64,000 nt of DNA from an uncultured Elusimicrobiales bacterium (lineage in GTDB: Bacteria > Elusimicrobiota > Elusimicrobia > Elusimicrobiales > Elusimicrobiaceae): positions 62,001-126,000 of the forward strand of contig CALVGG010000001.1 in assembly GCA_944327085.1 (NCBI GenBank), written 5' to 3'. This document shows positions 1 to 10,167 of this stretch, one piece after another. Below the pieces are notes generated by a model. That model did not search any database. It was not told where the DNA came from and saw nothing but the letters and a program-made list of their open reading frames with translations. Positions within the stretch are counted from its first letter, which is position 1; the number at the start of each line of letters is the position of its first letter. The position numbers were made by a program, and so were the translations under genes.

Positions 1-242
1 CCCAACACCCGCGCACGGTGCACCGTGGCAGGGTGGCGCCGGCCCGTAATAATACCCAATATGATACCGCTAAGGCGGCACATGCGGGCGGCCACGCCGT
101 CCAAAGCGTTAAAAGATTTAAATTCATCCACCCGGCCGTCCGGCAAGGCAAAGAAATTTAATTTCCCGTCCGTAAGAATACCGTCCACATCGGTTAAAAT
201 AGCTTTTATTTTGGCGGCACGCGCCTGTAATTCTTTATTCAT
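1..242 (-). CDS. kdsC: 3-deoxy-D-manno-octulosonate 8-phosphate phosphatase, partial (C-terminus outside window)
   Basis: The first 80 residues are visible; the gene runs off the left edge. The N-terminus carries the HAD-superfamily motif I DVDGILTDG with the nucleophile Asp18 and general acid Asp20, followed by a FFALPDGRVDEFKSFNALDG segment and the motif II stretch IITGR. This is typical of small KdsC-type HAD phosphatases, which release phosphate from Kdo-8-P to give Kdo for the LPS inner core. The related class of cytidylyltransferase-linked HAD enzymes cannot be excluded from the N-terminus alone. It is divergent from clpC, and the 113-base spacer between them must hold both promoters. 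Confidence 0.8.
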   Translation of the reverse strand, partial: MNKELQARAAKIKAILTDVDGILTDGKLNFFALPDGRVDEFKSFNALDGVAARMCRLSGIILGIITGRRHPATVHRARVL

Positions 243-318
243 ATATATAGGTATTATACCAAAAACGCGGGGGAGGGTTATGGCGCCAAACAGGCCGTAC
301 CGGCCGGTTTTATTTTTA

Positions 319-324
319 TATAAT
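319..324 (+). promoter_or_regulatory. -10 element for clpC-recA
   Basis: A perfect TATAAT lies 31 bases before the clpC start, followed by a short leader with an AGGGG Shine-Dalgarno-like stretch. No convincing -35 is seen. Assignment is by eye. Confidence 0.45.
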
Positions 325-355
325 GAATATAAGAGATTTTTTTTAGGGGTTAAAA

Positions 356-2884
356 ATGCCAAAAAGATTTACAGAAAATGCGCAAAAAATTATTTTAATC
401 GCGCAGGAAGAAGCCAAACGTTTAAACCACGATTATGTGGGCACGGAACACATTTTGCTGGGGCTGTGTGCCATAGACGGCACCGTCTCGGGCAAGATTT
501 TAACGGGCCTGGGGGTTACGTTTCGCAAAGTACGCTTAGAAATTGAAAAAATGATAGGTATAGGCGACACGATTATGCTGCTGGGAGAAATACCTTTCAC
601 GCCGCGCGCCAAAAAAGTGTTGGAATTCTCGGTAGAAGAATCCCAAATGCTGGCTACGGAATACATCGGCACAGAACACATCCTTTTGGGTCTGATTAGA
701 GAAGAAGAAGGCATGGCCTGCAAAATTTTGGAAAATTTGGGCCTAAATTTAAACACCGTGCGCGAAAGCGTATTAAATTATATAGGGGACGCCGAACCCG
801 GAGATTTGACGGAAGATTTATCTGACATTCCGCAGGAAATGAACCTTTCCCCGCGCGAAGACACCCGCAAAGCCGCCCCCGGCAAAAAGAAAAGCAAAAC
901 CCCCACGCTGGACGAATACACCCGCGATTTAACCGCTCTGGCCAAAGCCGGCAGTTTGGACCCGGTTATCGGCCGCGAAGAAGAAATTGAACGCCTGGTG
1001 CAAATTTTGGCCCGCCGCACCAAAAACAACCCTGTTTTACTGGGTGAGCCGGGCGTGGGCAAGACGGCCATTGTGGAAGGCCTGGCCCAAAAAATTGCTA
1101 AGGGAGAAATTTCCGACGTGCTTAGCGGCAAACGCCTGCTGGCGTTGGATTTGGCCTCGGTAGTGGCCGGCACCAAATACCGCGGTGAATTTGAACAGCG
1201 CCTTAAAAATATTATTGACGAAATTTCCTCCGCCAAAGACGCCATTATTTTTATTGACGAGCTGCACACCATTATCGGCGCCGGCGCGGCGGAAGGCTCT
1301 ATAGACGCTTCCAATATGTTAAAGCCCGCCCTGGCACGCGGTGAAGTGCAGGTCATCGGCGCCACCACCTTTGACGAATACCGCAAATATATTGAGACCG
1401 ACACCGCCCTGGAACGCCGCTTTCAGCCCATCACGGTGGACCCGCCGGACGTGGAAGAAACCGTAACCATTTTAAAAGGCATCCGCCCCAAATATGAGCA
1501 GCACCACAAAGTAAAATATACCGACGAGGCCCTGCACGCCGCAGCCGCTATTGCGGACCGGTATATTACCGACCGCGCCATGCCCGACAAAGCCATTGAC
1601 CTCTTTGACGAAGCCGGCGCCCGCGCGCGCCTTAAAAACGCGGTGCTGCCGCCTGAAATAAAAGAAAAACAAAAAGAATATACTCAAGCCGTGGAAGAAA
1701 AAGACGAAGCCCTTGCCAAAAAGGAATTTGAAAAAGCCGCTGCGGCCAAAGACACCGAGGAACGCCTTAAAAATTATATTGAACATTTAAAAAAGAAATG
1801 GCAGGAAGAGCGGGACAAAAAACAGCCCGAAGTGACCCAGGAAGACATTGCCCTGGTAGCCAGCAAGTGGACGGGCATTCCCGTAACGCGCCTTACCCAA
1901 AGCGAGACGGACAAAATCCTGCATATGGAAAAACACCTGCACGAGCGTATCATCGGCCAAGATGAAGCCGTGCGCGCCGTATCCCAGGCCATCCGCCGCA
2001 ACCGCACCGGCCTGGGCAACCCCAAACGCCCGATTGGCGGGTTTCTGTTCCTGGGCCCCACCGGCGTGGGCAAGACGGAGCTGGCCAAAAGCCTGGCTAT
2101 GTTCCTGTTTGGGGACGAAGACGCCATGATCCGCTTGGATATGTCCGAATATATGGAAAAATTTGCCGTTTCCCGCCTCATCGGGGCGCCTCCCGGCTAT
2201 GTGGGTTATGAAGAAGGCGGCCAGCTGACCGAAGCCGTGCGCCGCCGCCCTTACAGCGTGGTGGTGCTGGACGAGCTGGAAAAAGCCCACCCGGACATTT
2301 ACAACATCCTGCTGCAAGTGCTGGACGAGGGGTACCTGTCTGACAATTTAGGCCACAAAGTAAGCTTTAAAAACTGCGTGGTGATTATGACTTCCAACGT
2401 GGGTGCGCGCGAAATTACCAACAAAGGCAGCAGCCTGGGTTTTGCTGCCAAAACCACCGAAGAACAGCAATACCAGAATATGCGCCAAGGCGTAATGGAC
2501 GAGGTGAAAAAAACCTTCAACCCCGAATTTATCAACCGTATTGACGAGATTGTGGTTTTCCACTCGCTGACGAAAGACAACATCGCCAAGATTTTGGACT
2601 TGGCCCTCAAAGACGTGGACCATAAACTCTCCGAAAAAGAGTTAACCCTGCAGTTAACCCCTGCCGCAAAAGATTTCTTAATAGAACGCGGTTTTGACGC
2701 CAAATACGGCGCACGCCCGCTTTTGCGCACCCTGCAGCGCGAGCTGGAAGACCCCCTGGCCGAAAACATCCTGGTCAGCCGTTACGAGCCGGGCACCGTC
2801 ATCCGCGCCGATTTGGACAAAACGTCCAACAAATTAACTTTTAAAAATGCCGCCGCACCCGCCAAGCACGCGGCACTGATTTAA
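356..2884 (+). CDS. clpC: ATP-dependent Clp protease ATP-binding subunit ClpC
   Basis: Class I Hsp100 AAA+ unfoldase that feeds substrates to ClpP in the cytoplasm. Two Clp_N repeats open the protein (GTEHILLG occurs twice, near residues 30 and 105). The first nucleotide-binding domain has Walker A GEPGVGKT at 230-237. A middle region with a UVR-like [14 protein letters not shown] stretch (around 440) marks ClpC rather than ClpA or ClpB. The second NBD has GPTGVGKT at 567-574, followed by a ClpB_D2-small-type C-terminus. At 842 residues it has the usual ClpC length. It is the first gene of a likely operon with recA, 20 bases downstream. No mcsA/mcsB or ctsR genes accompany it here. Confidence 0.95.
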   Translation: MPKRFTENAQKIILIAQEEAKRLNHDYVGTEHILLGLCAIDGTVSGKILTGLGVTFRKVRLEIEKMIGIGDTIMLLGEIPFTPRAKKVLEFSVEESQMLATEYIGTEHILLGLIREEEGMACKILENLGLNLNTVRESVLNYIGDAEPGDLTEDLSDIPQEMNLSPREDTRKAAPGKKKSKTPTLDEYTRDLTALAKAGSLDPVIGREEEIERLVQILARRTKNNPVLLGEPGVGKTAIVEGLAQKIAKGEISDVLSGKRLLALDLASVVAGTKYRGEFEQRLKNIIDEISSAKDAIIFIDELHTIIGAGAAEGSIDASNMLKPALARGEVQVIGATTFDEYRKYIETDTALERRFQPITVDPPDVEETVTILKGIRPKYEQHHKVKYTDEALHAAAAIADRYITDRAMPDKAIDLFDEAGARARLKNAVLPPEIKEKQKEYTQAVEEKDEALAKKEFEKAAAAKDTEERLKNYIEHLKKKWQEERDKKQPEVTQEDIALVASKWTGIPVTRLTQSETDKILHMEKHLHERIIGQDEAVRAVSQAIRRNRTGLGNPKRPIGGFLFLGPTGVGKTELAKSLAMFLFGDEDAMIRLDMSEYMEKFAVSRLIGAPPGYVGYEEGGQLTEAVRRRPYSVVVLDELEKAHPDIYNILLQVLDEGYLSDNLGHKVSFKNCVVIMTSNVGAREITNKGSSLGFAAKTTEEQQYQNMRQGVMDEVKKTFNPEFINRIDEIVVFHSLTKDNIAKILDLALKDVDHKLSEKELTLQLTPAAKDFLIERGFDAKYGARPLLRTLQRELEDPLAENILVSRYEPGTVIRADLDKTSNKLTFKNAAAPAKHAALI

Positions 2885-2904
2885 CATCTTAAGGAGAAAC
2901 AATC

Positions 2905-3987
2905 ATGGACGCAAACAAACAAAAAGCCCTTGATTTAGCCTTAGGCCAAATTGAAAAAGCCTTTGGCAAAGAAGCTATTTGCAAATTGGGAGACAGCAGC
3001 ATTAAAAAAGTGGAAGCCATCCCCACCGGGGCCTTATCGCTGGATTTGGCCTTGGGCGTAGGCGGCCTGCCGCGCGGGCGCGTAATTGAAATTTACGGCC
3101 CGGAAGCCGGCGGTAAAACCACCCTTTCGCTGCATGTGGCGGCCCAAACCCAAAAAATGGGCGGCACCGTGGCCTTTATTGATGCCGAACACGCGCTGGA
3201 CCCGGTTTATGCCTCCGCTTTAGGCGTAAATGTGGACGAACTGCTGGTGTCCCAGCCTGATTCCGGCGAGCAAGCCCTGGAAATTGCCGAAAAGCTGGTG
3301 CGTTCCGGCGCGATTGATTTAATTATCATAGACTCCGTAGCCGCCCTGGTACCCAAAGCCGAAATTGAAGGCGAAATGGGGGATGCCCACGTGGGTTTGC
3401 AGGCCCGCCTGATGAGCCAGGCCCTGCGCAAATTAACCAGCATTTTAAGCAAAACCAAAACCAGCATTATTTTTATTAACCAAATCCGCCAGAAAATTGG
3501 CGTAATGTTTGGCAACCCGGAAACCACCCCCGGCGGCTTGGCTTTGAAGTTTTACTCTTCCGTGCGTATAGACGTGCGCCGTATTGAAAACATCAAAAAA
3601 GGCGACGAAATCATCGGCACCCGCGTGCGTGCCAAAGTAACCAAAAACAAAGTGGCGCCGCCGTACCGCCAGGCCGAGTTTATGATGATTTTGGGCCAGG
3701 GTATTTCCCGCGAGGCCTGCATTATAGATAAAGGCGTAGAAGCCGGTTTTATTGAAAAAAGCGGCAGCTGGTTCCTGTATGGGGACGAAAAACTGGGCCA
3801 AGGCTTAGACAATGCCCGCCAATACCTGGTGGACAACCCGGACCTGGCCAACGAAATACAAGACAAGCTGTTTGTTAAATACTTGGGCCATCATTATGAC
3901 GGCAAGCAACTTTCGCCCGAAGAAACTGCCCAAAAAGAACAGGACGCCGCCAAAGCGGCACCCGCTAAAAAAACGGCTAAAAAATAA
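2905..3987 (+). CDS. recA: Recombinase RecA
   Basis: DNA-dependent ATPase that forms the strand-exchange filament and triggers LexA-type cleavage. The full-length 360-residue protein has Walker A GPEAGGKT at 65-72, the [10 protein letters not shown] segment, the [11 protein letters not shown] Walker B region, the DNA-binding loop stretch containing [13 protein letters not shown], and [21 protein letters not shown]. The C-terminal tail is Lys/Ala-rich rather than the usual acidic type. A strong AAGGAG lies about 10 bases before the ATG. It follows clpC closely and ends at a strong terminator, so the pair is probably co-transcribed. No LexA-box-like palindrome was recognised upstream. Confidence 0.98.
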   Translation: MDANKQKALDLALGQIEKAFGKEAICKLGDSSIKKVEAIPTGALSLDLALGVGGLPRGRVIEIYGPEAGGKTTLSLHVAAQTQKMGGTVAFIDAEHALDPVYASALGVNVDELLVSQPDSGEQALEIAEKLVRSGAIDLIIIDSVAALVPKAEIEGEMGDAHVGLQARLMSQALRKLTSILSKTKTSIIFINQIRQKIGVMFGNPETTPGGLALKFYSSVRIDVRRIENIKKGDEIIGTRVRAKVTKNKVAPPYRQAEFMMILGQGISREACIIDKGVEAGFIEKSGSWFLYGDEKLGQGLDNARQYLVDNPDLANEIQDKLFVKYLGHHYDGKQLSPEETAQKEQDAAKAAPAKKTAKK

Positions 3988-3994
3988 TCTTGCA

Positions 3995-4027
3995 TACCCC
4001 GGCCCCCAAAAGCCGGGGTATTTTTTG
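3995..4027 (+). terminator. Rho-independent terminator after recA
   Basis: A perfect 9-bp stem (TACCCCGGC / GCCGGGGTA) with an 8-base loop is followed by six T residues. Confidence 0.9.
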
Positions 4028-4061
4028 CCTTCTTTCGGCCATAGGCAGGCGGGGAATTTTC

Positions 4062-4067
4062 TATAAT
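4062..4067 (+). promoter_or_regulatory. -10 element for the glycosyltransferase-xerD pair
   Basis: TATAAT lies about 30 bases upstream of the start at 4098. The predicted leader contains a weak AAAAAGG ribosome site. Confidence 0.45.
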
Positions 4068-4097
4068 ATGTAATACCCCCCATTAAAAAGGTATCTT

Positions 4098-5561
4098 ATG
4101 CGTCAAAAATTAAACCACATTATTTTTTCCGTCAGCCTCATCATTAGCGCCGTATTGGGCGTTTATTTATTCTTTCAGCGTTTTGCCCATTTGTCTTCCG
4201 GGTTTTCTTATGATGAATTATATTCCCTGGCCACGGCCTTGCCCTCCGTGCCGTTTTCCTATATTTGGAGTGAAATTTTAATTAAAGACGTAAACCTCCC
4301 CCTCTATAATATTTTGCTTTACGGTTGGAACCACCTGTTCCCGCTGGAGCCGTTTTATATGCGCCTGTTTAATACCCTGGCCAGCGCGGCGGCCGTGCCG
4401 CTGGTGTGGTTTTTGGCGCCCAAATCCTGGCCCAAATACCCGCGCTTTACGTTAACGGCGCTTACGGCGGGGTCCTTCCTGCTTATTGCATTTGGGGTAA
4501 ATATACGCGCGTATTCGTGGGCGTTGCTGGCGGCCTTTGCATTCACCCTTTTGGCACTGCGCATTATAGACGCACTGGCCCAACACAAACACCCGGCCAA
4601 ACGGTTGTGGATAGGCTTTTTTATAACCGGTTTGCTGGGCAGTTATATGCATTATTTTTGCTCGGCCATATTTTTTATTGCGGCCTTGGTGGTATTTCTG
4701 TACGCCTGCGCCTATAAAACCGGCAGAAAAACCGCCTTTTGGGGCACAGCCCTTATTTTTGCTTTATGGGTGCCGTGGGTCATAAATACCTATAAAATTA
4801 TGGCCGCCCCCACCGGCAGCTGGTGGTTCGTGGCGCCGCTGGCCAGATCCACCTGGGATGTGATTTCCTTCCTAACCGGCGGGGCAGCCATGGCCGGGTT
4901 TTGGTTGGTATTTTTTATAGTGGCAGCCGTGTCTTTAATACACGAAAAACGCGCCCGCATTTTTAGCTGTGCGGCAATTATTTTGCCTTTGGCGCAAATT
5001 ATTTTGCTGGTGGCTACGGTGTTTGTGGTGTCGCTTAAATACAATTTATGGTTGGACAGATACTTTCTGCTGTCCGTACCGCCTTTTTTAATATTAATCA
5101 CCCAATGCCTGGCACATTTGCAGCACCGCCATGCCATACTGGTTATTCTTTTACCGTTTATTTTGGTGGTATGGACCCGCCAATACTGGAATTTGGACTA
5201 TTTGAAAAACCCCGAATATACCGGAATGAAAGAAGCTTTCCACTTTGTAACCCATACCTTAAAAGCAGATACTGTATTGGTGGATGTGGACAAAACCGGT
5301 TACCCCGAGGCCGCCCTGCCCCTGATGTTTAACTATTACGCCCCCAAAAACCATTCCCTAAAAATATTGCCTTTAACACAGCAAAATCTGCCTCTGGCAT
5401 TCACCTATCCCAAAGCACCGGTGTTACTGCCGCTGTGTTCCCGCATACATTTAATTTACGCCAATTTGGATTATAATATGGAAGAAGACCGGGAACCCTA
5501 TATTTTTGGAAAAGATGTATGCGTAACCACCATACATCCGGCCCCGGCAATTCCCAAATGA
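4098..5561 (+). CDS. Membrane glycosyltransferase, GT39/ArnT-like
   Basis: A 487-residue polytopic membrane protein with about ten hydrophobic segments. After the first membrane helix comes SYDELYSL, which fits the acidic (D/E) motif in the first external loop of GT-C enzymes such as ArnT and PMT. It is followed by DVNLPLYNILLYGW, matching the usual 'HPPLYY' type region. Such enzymes use lipid-linked sugars on the periplasmic face of the inner membrane to modify lipid A, glycans or proteins. The acceptor cannot be read from sequence. Its stop codon overlaps the xerD start (ATGA). The family assignment rests on motif and topology, and the exact substrate is unknown. Confidence 0.75.
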   Translation: MRQKLNHIIFSVSLIISAVLGVYLFFQRFAHLSSGFSYDELYSLATALPSVPFSYIWSEILIKDVNLPLYNILLYGWNHLFPLEPFYMRLFNTLASAAAVPLVWFLAPKSWPKYPRFTLTALTAGSFLLIAFGVNIRAYSWALLAAFAFTLLALRIIDALAQHKHPAKRLWIGFFITGLLGSYMHYFCSAIFFIAALVVFLYACAYKTGRKTAFWGTALIFALWVPWVINTYKIMAAPTGSWWFVAPLARSTWDVISFLTGGAAMAGFWLVFFIVAAVSLIHEKRARIFSCAAIILPLAQIILLVATVFVVSLKYNLWLDRYFLLSVPPFLILITQCLAHLQHRHAILVILLPFILVVWTRQYWNLDYLKNPEYTGMKEAFHFVTHTLKADTVLVDVDKTGYPEAALPLMFNYYAPKNHSLKILPLTQQNLPLAFTYPKAPVLLPLCSRIHLIYANLDYNMEEDREPYIFGKDVCVTTIHPAPAIPK

Positions 5562-6445
5562 ACACATTATTACTGGAAGATTTTGCCAATCACCTTACCT
5601 TTGAGCGCCAGCTTTCCGCCAATACGGTAGCCGCTTATAAAAGCGATGTGGAAAGCTACCTGGAGTATTGCCTGGCTAACGAAAAAGACCCTAAATCCAT
5701 CACCCCGGAATTTTTAGACCAATACCTCTACCAACTGCGCATGATAGAAAAACTGGCTCCGGCCAGCGTGTTTCGCAAAACGGAAGCCGTAAAAAGTTTT
5801 TATAAATTTTTACTGTTGGAAGAAGAAATAACGGAGGACCCCACCCGCTTTTTAAAATCCCCCAAACTGGCGCAAAAAATACCTGTGCAGCTTTCCAAAG
5901 AAGAAATGGACCGGCTTTTATCTTACCCCGCCCAAAAATTTGACGAAATACGCACGCTTACCATTGTGGAACTGCTTTACGCGGCCGGCCTGCGCGTAAG
6001 CGAATTAATTAACCTGCGGCTGGAAAACGTAAACCTAAAAGAAGGGTGGGTGCTGGCTTTTGGCAAAGGGGGCAAGCAACGTTTTGTTCCCATACACCCG
6101 CAAGCCTGCCGCCGTTTAAAGCAATATATAGAAGCCCGGGAAGCGCATTTTGCTTCCAAAATTGTGGGCAGTGAGCTGTTTTTAAACAAAAACGGCAAAA
6201 AAATAAGCCGCCAAAGCGTGTGGAAAGACTTGGCTGCCCTGGGGCGCCTGGCGGGTATATCCCAGCCGCTGCACCCGCATTTGTTTCGCCATACATTTGC
6301 CAGCCACCTCTTGCAAGGCGGGGCGGACCTGAGAAGCCTGCAGGAAATGCTGGGGCACGCCAATTTAACCACCACCCAAATTTACACCCATTTAAACGTG
6401 GGGGATTTAAAAGAAAAACACAAAAAATTTCACCCGCGCGGATAA
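5558..6445 (+). CDS. xerD: Site-specific tyrosine recombinase XerD
   Basis: 295 residues, using the ATG that overlaps the upstream stop as ATGA. A longer reading start at 5519 lies inside the upstream gene and is unlikely. The full tyrosine-recombinase catalytic set is present: R146, K170 (GKG), H241-x-x-R244, H267 and nucleophile Y276. The spacing is almost identical to E. coli XerD, and the C-terminus ends in the XerD-like KKFHPRG. The N-terminal SAM-like core-binding domain spans roughly residues 1-90. It resolves chromosome dimers at dif with a partner recombinase and FtsK. No dif-like site was recognised nearby, so this is a housekeeping enzyme rather than an integrase. Confidence 0.92.
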   Translation: MNTLLLEDFANHLTFERQLSANTVAAYKSDVESYLEYCLANEKDPKSITPEFLDQYLYQLRMIEKLAPASVFRKTEAVKSFYKFLLLEEEITEDPTRFLKSPKLAQKIPVQLSKEEMDRLLSYPAQKFDEIRTLTIVELLYAAGLRVSELINLRLENVNLKEGWVLAFGKGGKQRFVPIHPQACRRLKQYIEAREAHFASKIVGSELFLNKNGKKISRQSVWKDLAALGRLAGISQPLHPHLFRHTFASHLLQGGADLRSLQEMLGHANLTTTQIYTHLNVGDLKEKHKKFHPRG

Positions 6446-6446
6446 A

Positions 6447-6480
6447 TAAAAAACCCCTATTGTTAAAATAGGGGTTTTTT
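6447..6480. terminator. Bidirectional terminator between xerD and a pilin gene
   Basis: The stem AACCCCTAT / ATAGGGGTT is flanked by A residues on the left and T6 on the right, so it can end the convergent transcripts of xerD (+) and the pilin (-). Confidence 0.85.
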
Positions 6481-6496
6481 AAAAAGCAATAATAAG

Positions 6497-7501
6497 TTAT
6501 TGCGGTTTAGGGAAGGAATCCGTGGGCATCATTTGTGCAAATTGTTCGCACCGGCCAATGATGGACGCACAGCGTATGGTTTCCCCTCCGTTGGCGGCAC
6601 GGCAATCCGGGGAGGAACACTCCATCCCTAAAATGTCTCCCGTTACGTTTGAAAAAGTTACCTCAAACATTTTATTGCCGTTTTTATCATAATACACCGC
6701 CTGGGACAATAACCCCAAGCGCCCGCCGGGAGTATACTGGTACTCACTGCCGTCTTCCCACTTGAAAGTGTAGCAATCCGGAAAGAAAAACCCGCTGATG
6801 GAAGTGCACCCTTTGCTTTGGGTATAGTTGTTGGTTAATTCCACATCTTCAAAAACGTCCTCAGCCGGGGTTTCGGGTTCCGGTTCAGGCTCAGGTTCGG
6901 GCTCTGCCGGTGGAACGGTTTCTTCCGGGTCCTCGGGCTCGGTGGGGGTGGTATCTTTTTCTCCGCCGGTTTCCTGGTCACAGGGGGATATGCGGGCAGG
7001 CTCGGTATAGGTTTCTACACCCAAAAAGTCCGCGCATAACGCCTGGGACTCTTCCGTATCCGCCTGGCAATAGATGATTTGTTCCGGGTCGTTATAATAA
7101 GTATATATTTGATAATGCCCGTAAACTTCACTGTTTTCTCTTTCTGCGCGGACGCCAAAATTATCCAACTCGCCTTCCCCGCACAGATTCACTTTAAAAG
7201 AAGAAGAAGAAGACGGGCATTGTGCGTCCGTTTGTGCATCCGCCCCGTGCAGGCAGTACAAGTCCGTATATTGGCTGTTAGGCAAATCCACAAAAGAAAG
7301 TGCTTTCCATTTGCAGGAATACTCGTGGTTCTTCATGCGCAACATATCCTGCCCTTTGCGTACTGTACCGAACAGGGCCGTCACTTCAGCTAAGCGGCTG
7401 CGTTCCACCGCGCGGGAATACATAGGCAGCGCCACGGCCGCCAGTATTCCGATAATCAAAATAACTACTATCAGCTCTACCAACGTGAAACCTTTTTTCA
7501 T
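6497..7501 (-). CDS. Type IV pilin-like protein with acidic Pro-Glu linker and Cys-containing C-terminal domain
   Basis: The start MKKGFTLVELIVVILIIG is a textbook class III prepilin signal: cleavage after Gly4, Phe+1, Glu+5, then a hydrophobic helix to about residue 30. A globular part with several cysteines follows. Residues about 165-220 form an acidic Thr/Glu/Pro linker with a run of Pro-Glu dipeptides. The C-terminal domain (about 225-334) has six or more cysteines. At 334 residues it is twice the size of a normal pilin and may be a minor or adhesin-type pilin. It depends on a prepilin peptidase not present here. Function beyond pilus or pseudopilus insertion is unknown. Confidence 0.8.
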   Translation of the reverse strand: MKKGFTLVELIVVILIIGILAAVALPMYSRAVERSRLAEVTALFGTVRKGQDMLRMKNHEYSCKWKALSFVDLPNSQYTDLYCLHGADAQTDAQCPSSSSSFKVNLCGEGELDNFGVRAERENSEVYGHYQIYTYYNDPEQIIYCQADTEESQALCADFLGVETYTEPARISPCDQETGGEKDTTPTEPEDPEETVPPAEPEPEPEPEPETPAEDVFEDVELTNNYTQSKGCTSISGFFFPDCYTFKWEDGSEYQYTPGGRLGLLSQAVYYDKNGNKMFEVTFSNVTGDILGMECSSPDCRAANGGETIRCASIIGRCEQFAQMMPTDSFPKPQ

Positions 7502-7564
7502 AAAAGGCTTCCTGGGATAAAAGGAATAATTAAGATACGCTACAATAAGCAGCTACTATTATTT

Positions 7565-7595
7565 TAATGTAAAAATGTTAATTAATCAAACTTTA
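7565..7595 (-). promoter_or_regulatory. Sigma70-type promoter of the 6497-7501 pilin
   Basis: On the minus strand TTGATT and TAAAAT are separated by 17 bases, giving a leader of about 60 bases with an AGGAAG ribosome site before the ATG. Seen by eye. Confidence 0.45.
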
Positions 7596-7629
7596 TGGCT
7601 TACAGCCTGCGGTTTTTATGTGTAAAAAT

Positions 7630-7644
7630 TGATAAAATGAATTT
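7630..7644 (+). promoter_or_regulatory. Extended -10 promoter of leuS, predicted leaderless
   Basis: TG-A-TAAAAT (hexamer 7633-7638) is followed by exactly 6 bases and then the leuS ATG. Transcription would start at or next to the start codon, and there is no Shine-Dalgarno sequence. Confidence 0.55.
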
Positions 7645-10158
7645 ATGAGCATAGATAACTTTCCCCAAATAGATAAAAAACAACAAGAACGCTGGGAAAA
7701 GGCAGACCTTTTTGCCAGCCCCAAAATGCCCAAGGGTAAAAAATTTTACTGCTTGGATATGTTTCCTTATCCGTCCGGTGCCGGCTTGCATGTAGGCCAC
7801 CCGGAAGGCTATACTGCGTCCGACATTCTTGTTCGTTTTAAACTAATGAACGGTTATGATGTGCTCCACCCTATGGGTTGGGATGCGTTTGGCCTCCCGG
7901 CGGAAAACTACGCCATTGCCACCGGCATCCACCCGCATATTACCACGCAAAAAAATATTGCCAACTTTAAACGCCAAATCAAAGCCATCGGCTTGGCGTA
8001 TGACTGGCACCGGGAAATCAACACTACAGACCCGGAATATTATAAATGGACGCAGTGGATATTTTTACAACTCTTTAAAAAAGGCCTGGCGTATGAATCC
8101 ACCGTGCCGATAAACTGGTGCCCTTCCTGCAAAACGGGTTTAGCCAACGAAGAAGTTTTCAACGGCAAGTGTGAGCGCTGCGGCCACGAAATTGAACGCA
8201 AAGCCCTGCGCCAATGGATTTTAAAAATTACCGCCTATGCCGAACGCCTGCTGGAAGACCTCCACACGCTGGACTGGCCGGAAAGCACGCTGACCATGCA
8301 AAAAAACTGGATTGGCAAATCCCAGGGGGCCAATGTGGTGTTTAAGGTGGACGGGCACGAAGACACCCTTACCGTATTTACCACCCGGCCGGATACGCTT
8401 TTTGGGGCAACCTATATGGTAGTCTCGCCGGAGCACCCCATTCTGCAAAAAATCACCACGCCCGAGCAAAAGGCTGCCGTGGAAAAATACCAGGCCGATT
8501 CCGCCAAAAAGAGCGATTTTGAACGCGCCGATTTAAACAAAACCAAAACCGGCGTGTTTACCGGCGCCTACGCCGTCAACCCCGTAAACGGCAAAAAAAT
8601 ACCGGTGTGGACGTCTGACTATGTTTTAATGGGTTACGGCACCGGGGCCATTATGGCCGTGCCCGCCCATGACGAAAGAGACTATGCCTTCGCCAAAAAA
8701 TTCGGCTTAGACATTATTGAAGTAATCAAAAGCGAACAAGGCGTAGAAAAAGAAGCTTTTACCGGGGACGGAGAGCTCGTCAACTCCGGCTTTTTAAACG
8801 GCATGCGGGTAAAAGAATCCAAAGCCGCCATGATTAAATGGCTGGAAGAACACCACTGCGGCAATGCCAAAACCTCCTATAAACTGCGCGACTGGGTTTT
8901 TGCCCGCCAGCGCTACTGGGGCGAGCCGATACCGATTGTACACTGCCCCAAATGCGGGGTAGTGCCGCTGCCGGAAGACCAGCTGCCGCTGCGCTTGCCG
9001 GAAGTGGAAAAATTTGAACCCTCGGGCACCGGGGAATCCCCCCTGGCCACGGTGGACAGCTGGGTAAACACCACCTGCCCGCGCTGCGGCGGCCCGGCCA
9101 AGCGTGAAACCAACACCATGCCCCAGTGGGCCGGTTCCTGCTGGTACTACCTGCGCTATATGGACCCCCATAACGACAAAGCCCTGGTAGACCCCGCCAT
9201 AGAAAAAGCCTACGGCCCGGTGGACTGTTATATCGGCGGGGCCGAACACGCCGTACTGCACTTATTGTACGCACGTTTTTGGCATAAGGTGTTGTTTGAT
9301 TTGGGCGTAGTATCGCATAAAGAGCCTTTCCAAAAGCTGCGCCACCAAGGTATGATTTTGGCCTACTCCTACCGCGACAAAATGGGCGCGTACCACGCTT
9401 ATGAAGAAATTGATTTTAAAGACGGCAAAGCCTTCTTAAAAACCACCGGGGAAGAATTAACCCCCATGGTGGAAAAAATGTCCAAATCCAAGAAAAACGT
9501 GATTAACCCGGACGATATCTTATCCCAATACGGGGCGGACGCTTTCCGCATGTATGAAATGTTCATGGGCCCCTTTGAGGCCAGCAAACCCTGGGATATG
9601 AAAGGCATTGAAGGCATAACCCGCTTTTTGCGCCGCGTAGCCCAGTGGGGAGAAAACGCCGTGCTGAAAGACGAAGCGGACGACAGAAAAGTGGAAATAC
9701 TTAAAAACAAAACCATTGCCAAAATTAATGAGGATATAGAAAACTTCCGCTTTAATACGGCAATTTCCGCCCTGATGGTGTTTTTTAACGAGGCCGGCAA
9801 ACTGCCCCAGGTAAGCAAAAACACTTTTGAAACATTCATTAAACTGTTGCACCCCTTTGCCCCGCACTTAACCGAAGAAATCTGGCAGCTGCGCGGATAC
9901 CCCGGCTTTGTGGTAAAAAGCACCTGGCCGACGGTAAACCCCGATCTCCTACAAGACGACACGGTGGAAATTGGCGTGCAGGTAAACGGCAAAGTGCGCG
10001 ACCGCATACAAATTCCTTCCAACGCTTCCAAAGAAGAAGTGGAAAAGCTGGCCATGGCCAGCGCCAAAGTGCAGCGCAACCTGGAAGGCTGTGAAGTAAA
10101 AAAAGTAATTGTTGTACCCGGCCGCATGGTAAGCATTGTGGCTATAGCTAAAAAATAG
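7645..10158 (+). CDS. leuS: Leucyl-tRNA synthetase
   Basis: Class Ia aminoacyl-tRNA synthetase that charges tRNA-Leu. 837 residues, normal length for bacterial LeuRS. The HIGH-type motif is HVGH near residue 49 ([16 protein letters not shown]). A zinc-type CxxC pair ([15 protein letters not shown] and CERCG) lies near 155-180. The CP1 editing domain has [12 protein letters not shown] and [16 protein letters not shown], and KMSKSKKNV lies near 611. The C-terminal anticodon-binding domain is complete. First gene of leuS-lptE-holA, the same order as in E. coli. The start at 7645 has no ribosome-binding site, and its promoter geometry suggests a leaderless mRNA. Confidence 0.97.
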   Translation: MSIDNFPQIDKKQQERWEKADLFASPKMPKGKKFYCLDMFPYPSGAGLHVGHPEGYTASDILVRFKLMNGYDVLHPMGWDAFGLPAENYAIATGIHPHITTQKNIANFKRQIKAIGLAYDWHREINTTDPEYYKWTQWIFLQLFKKGLAYESTVPINWCPSCKTGLANEEVFNGKCERCGHEIERKALRQWILKITAYAERLLEDLHTLDWPESTLTMQKNWIGKSQGANVVFKVDGHEDTLTVFTTRPDTLFGATYMVVSPEHPILQKITTPEQKAAVEKYQADSAKKSDFERADLNKTKTGVFTGAYAVNPVNGKKIPVWTSDYVLMGYGTGAIMAVPAHDERDYAFAKKFGLDIIEVIKSEQGVEKEAFTGDGELVNSGFLNGMRVKESKAAMIKWLEEHHCGNAKTSYKLRDWVFARQRYWGEPIPIVHCPKCGVVPLPEDQLPLRLPEVEKFEPSGTGESPLATVDSWVNTTCPRCGGPAKRETNTMPQWAGSCWYYLRYMDPHNDKALVDPAIEKAYGPVDCYIGGAEHAVLHLLYARFWHKVLFDLGVVSHKEPFQKLRHQGMILAYSYRDKMGAYHAYEEIDFKDGKAFLKTTGEELTPMVEKMSKSKKNVINPDDILSQYGADAFRMYEMFMGPFEASKPWDMKGIEGITRFLRRVAQWGENAVLKDEADDRKVEILKNKTIAKINEDIENFRFNTAISALMVFFNEAGKLPQVSKNTFETFIKLLHPFAPHLTEEIWQLRGYPGFVVKSTWPTVNPDLLQDDTVEIGVQVNGKVRDRIQIPSNASKEEVEKLAMASAKVQRNLEGCEVKKVIVVPGRMVSIVAIAKK

Positions 10159-10167
10159 AGGGACTAT

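Noticed and set aside
5519-6445. Longer start of the tyrosine recombinase and possible phage integrase
   Set aside because: The extra residues lie in the upstream gene, the ATGA overlap fits operon style, and the catalytic spacing and C-terminus match housekeeping XerD. No att sites or phage genes are nearby.
6828-7010. Repetitive stretch in the pilin linker, considered as tandem repeat or CRISPR-like array
   Set aside because: It is the coding sequence of a Pro-Glu linker. There are no spaced direct repeats and no cas genes in the window.
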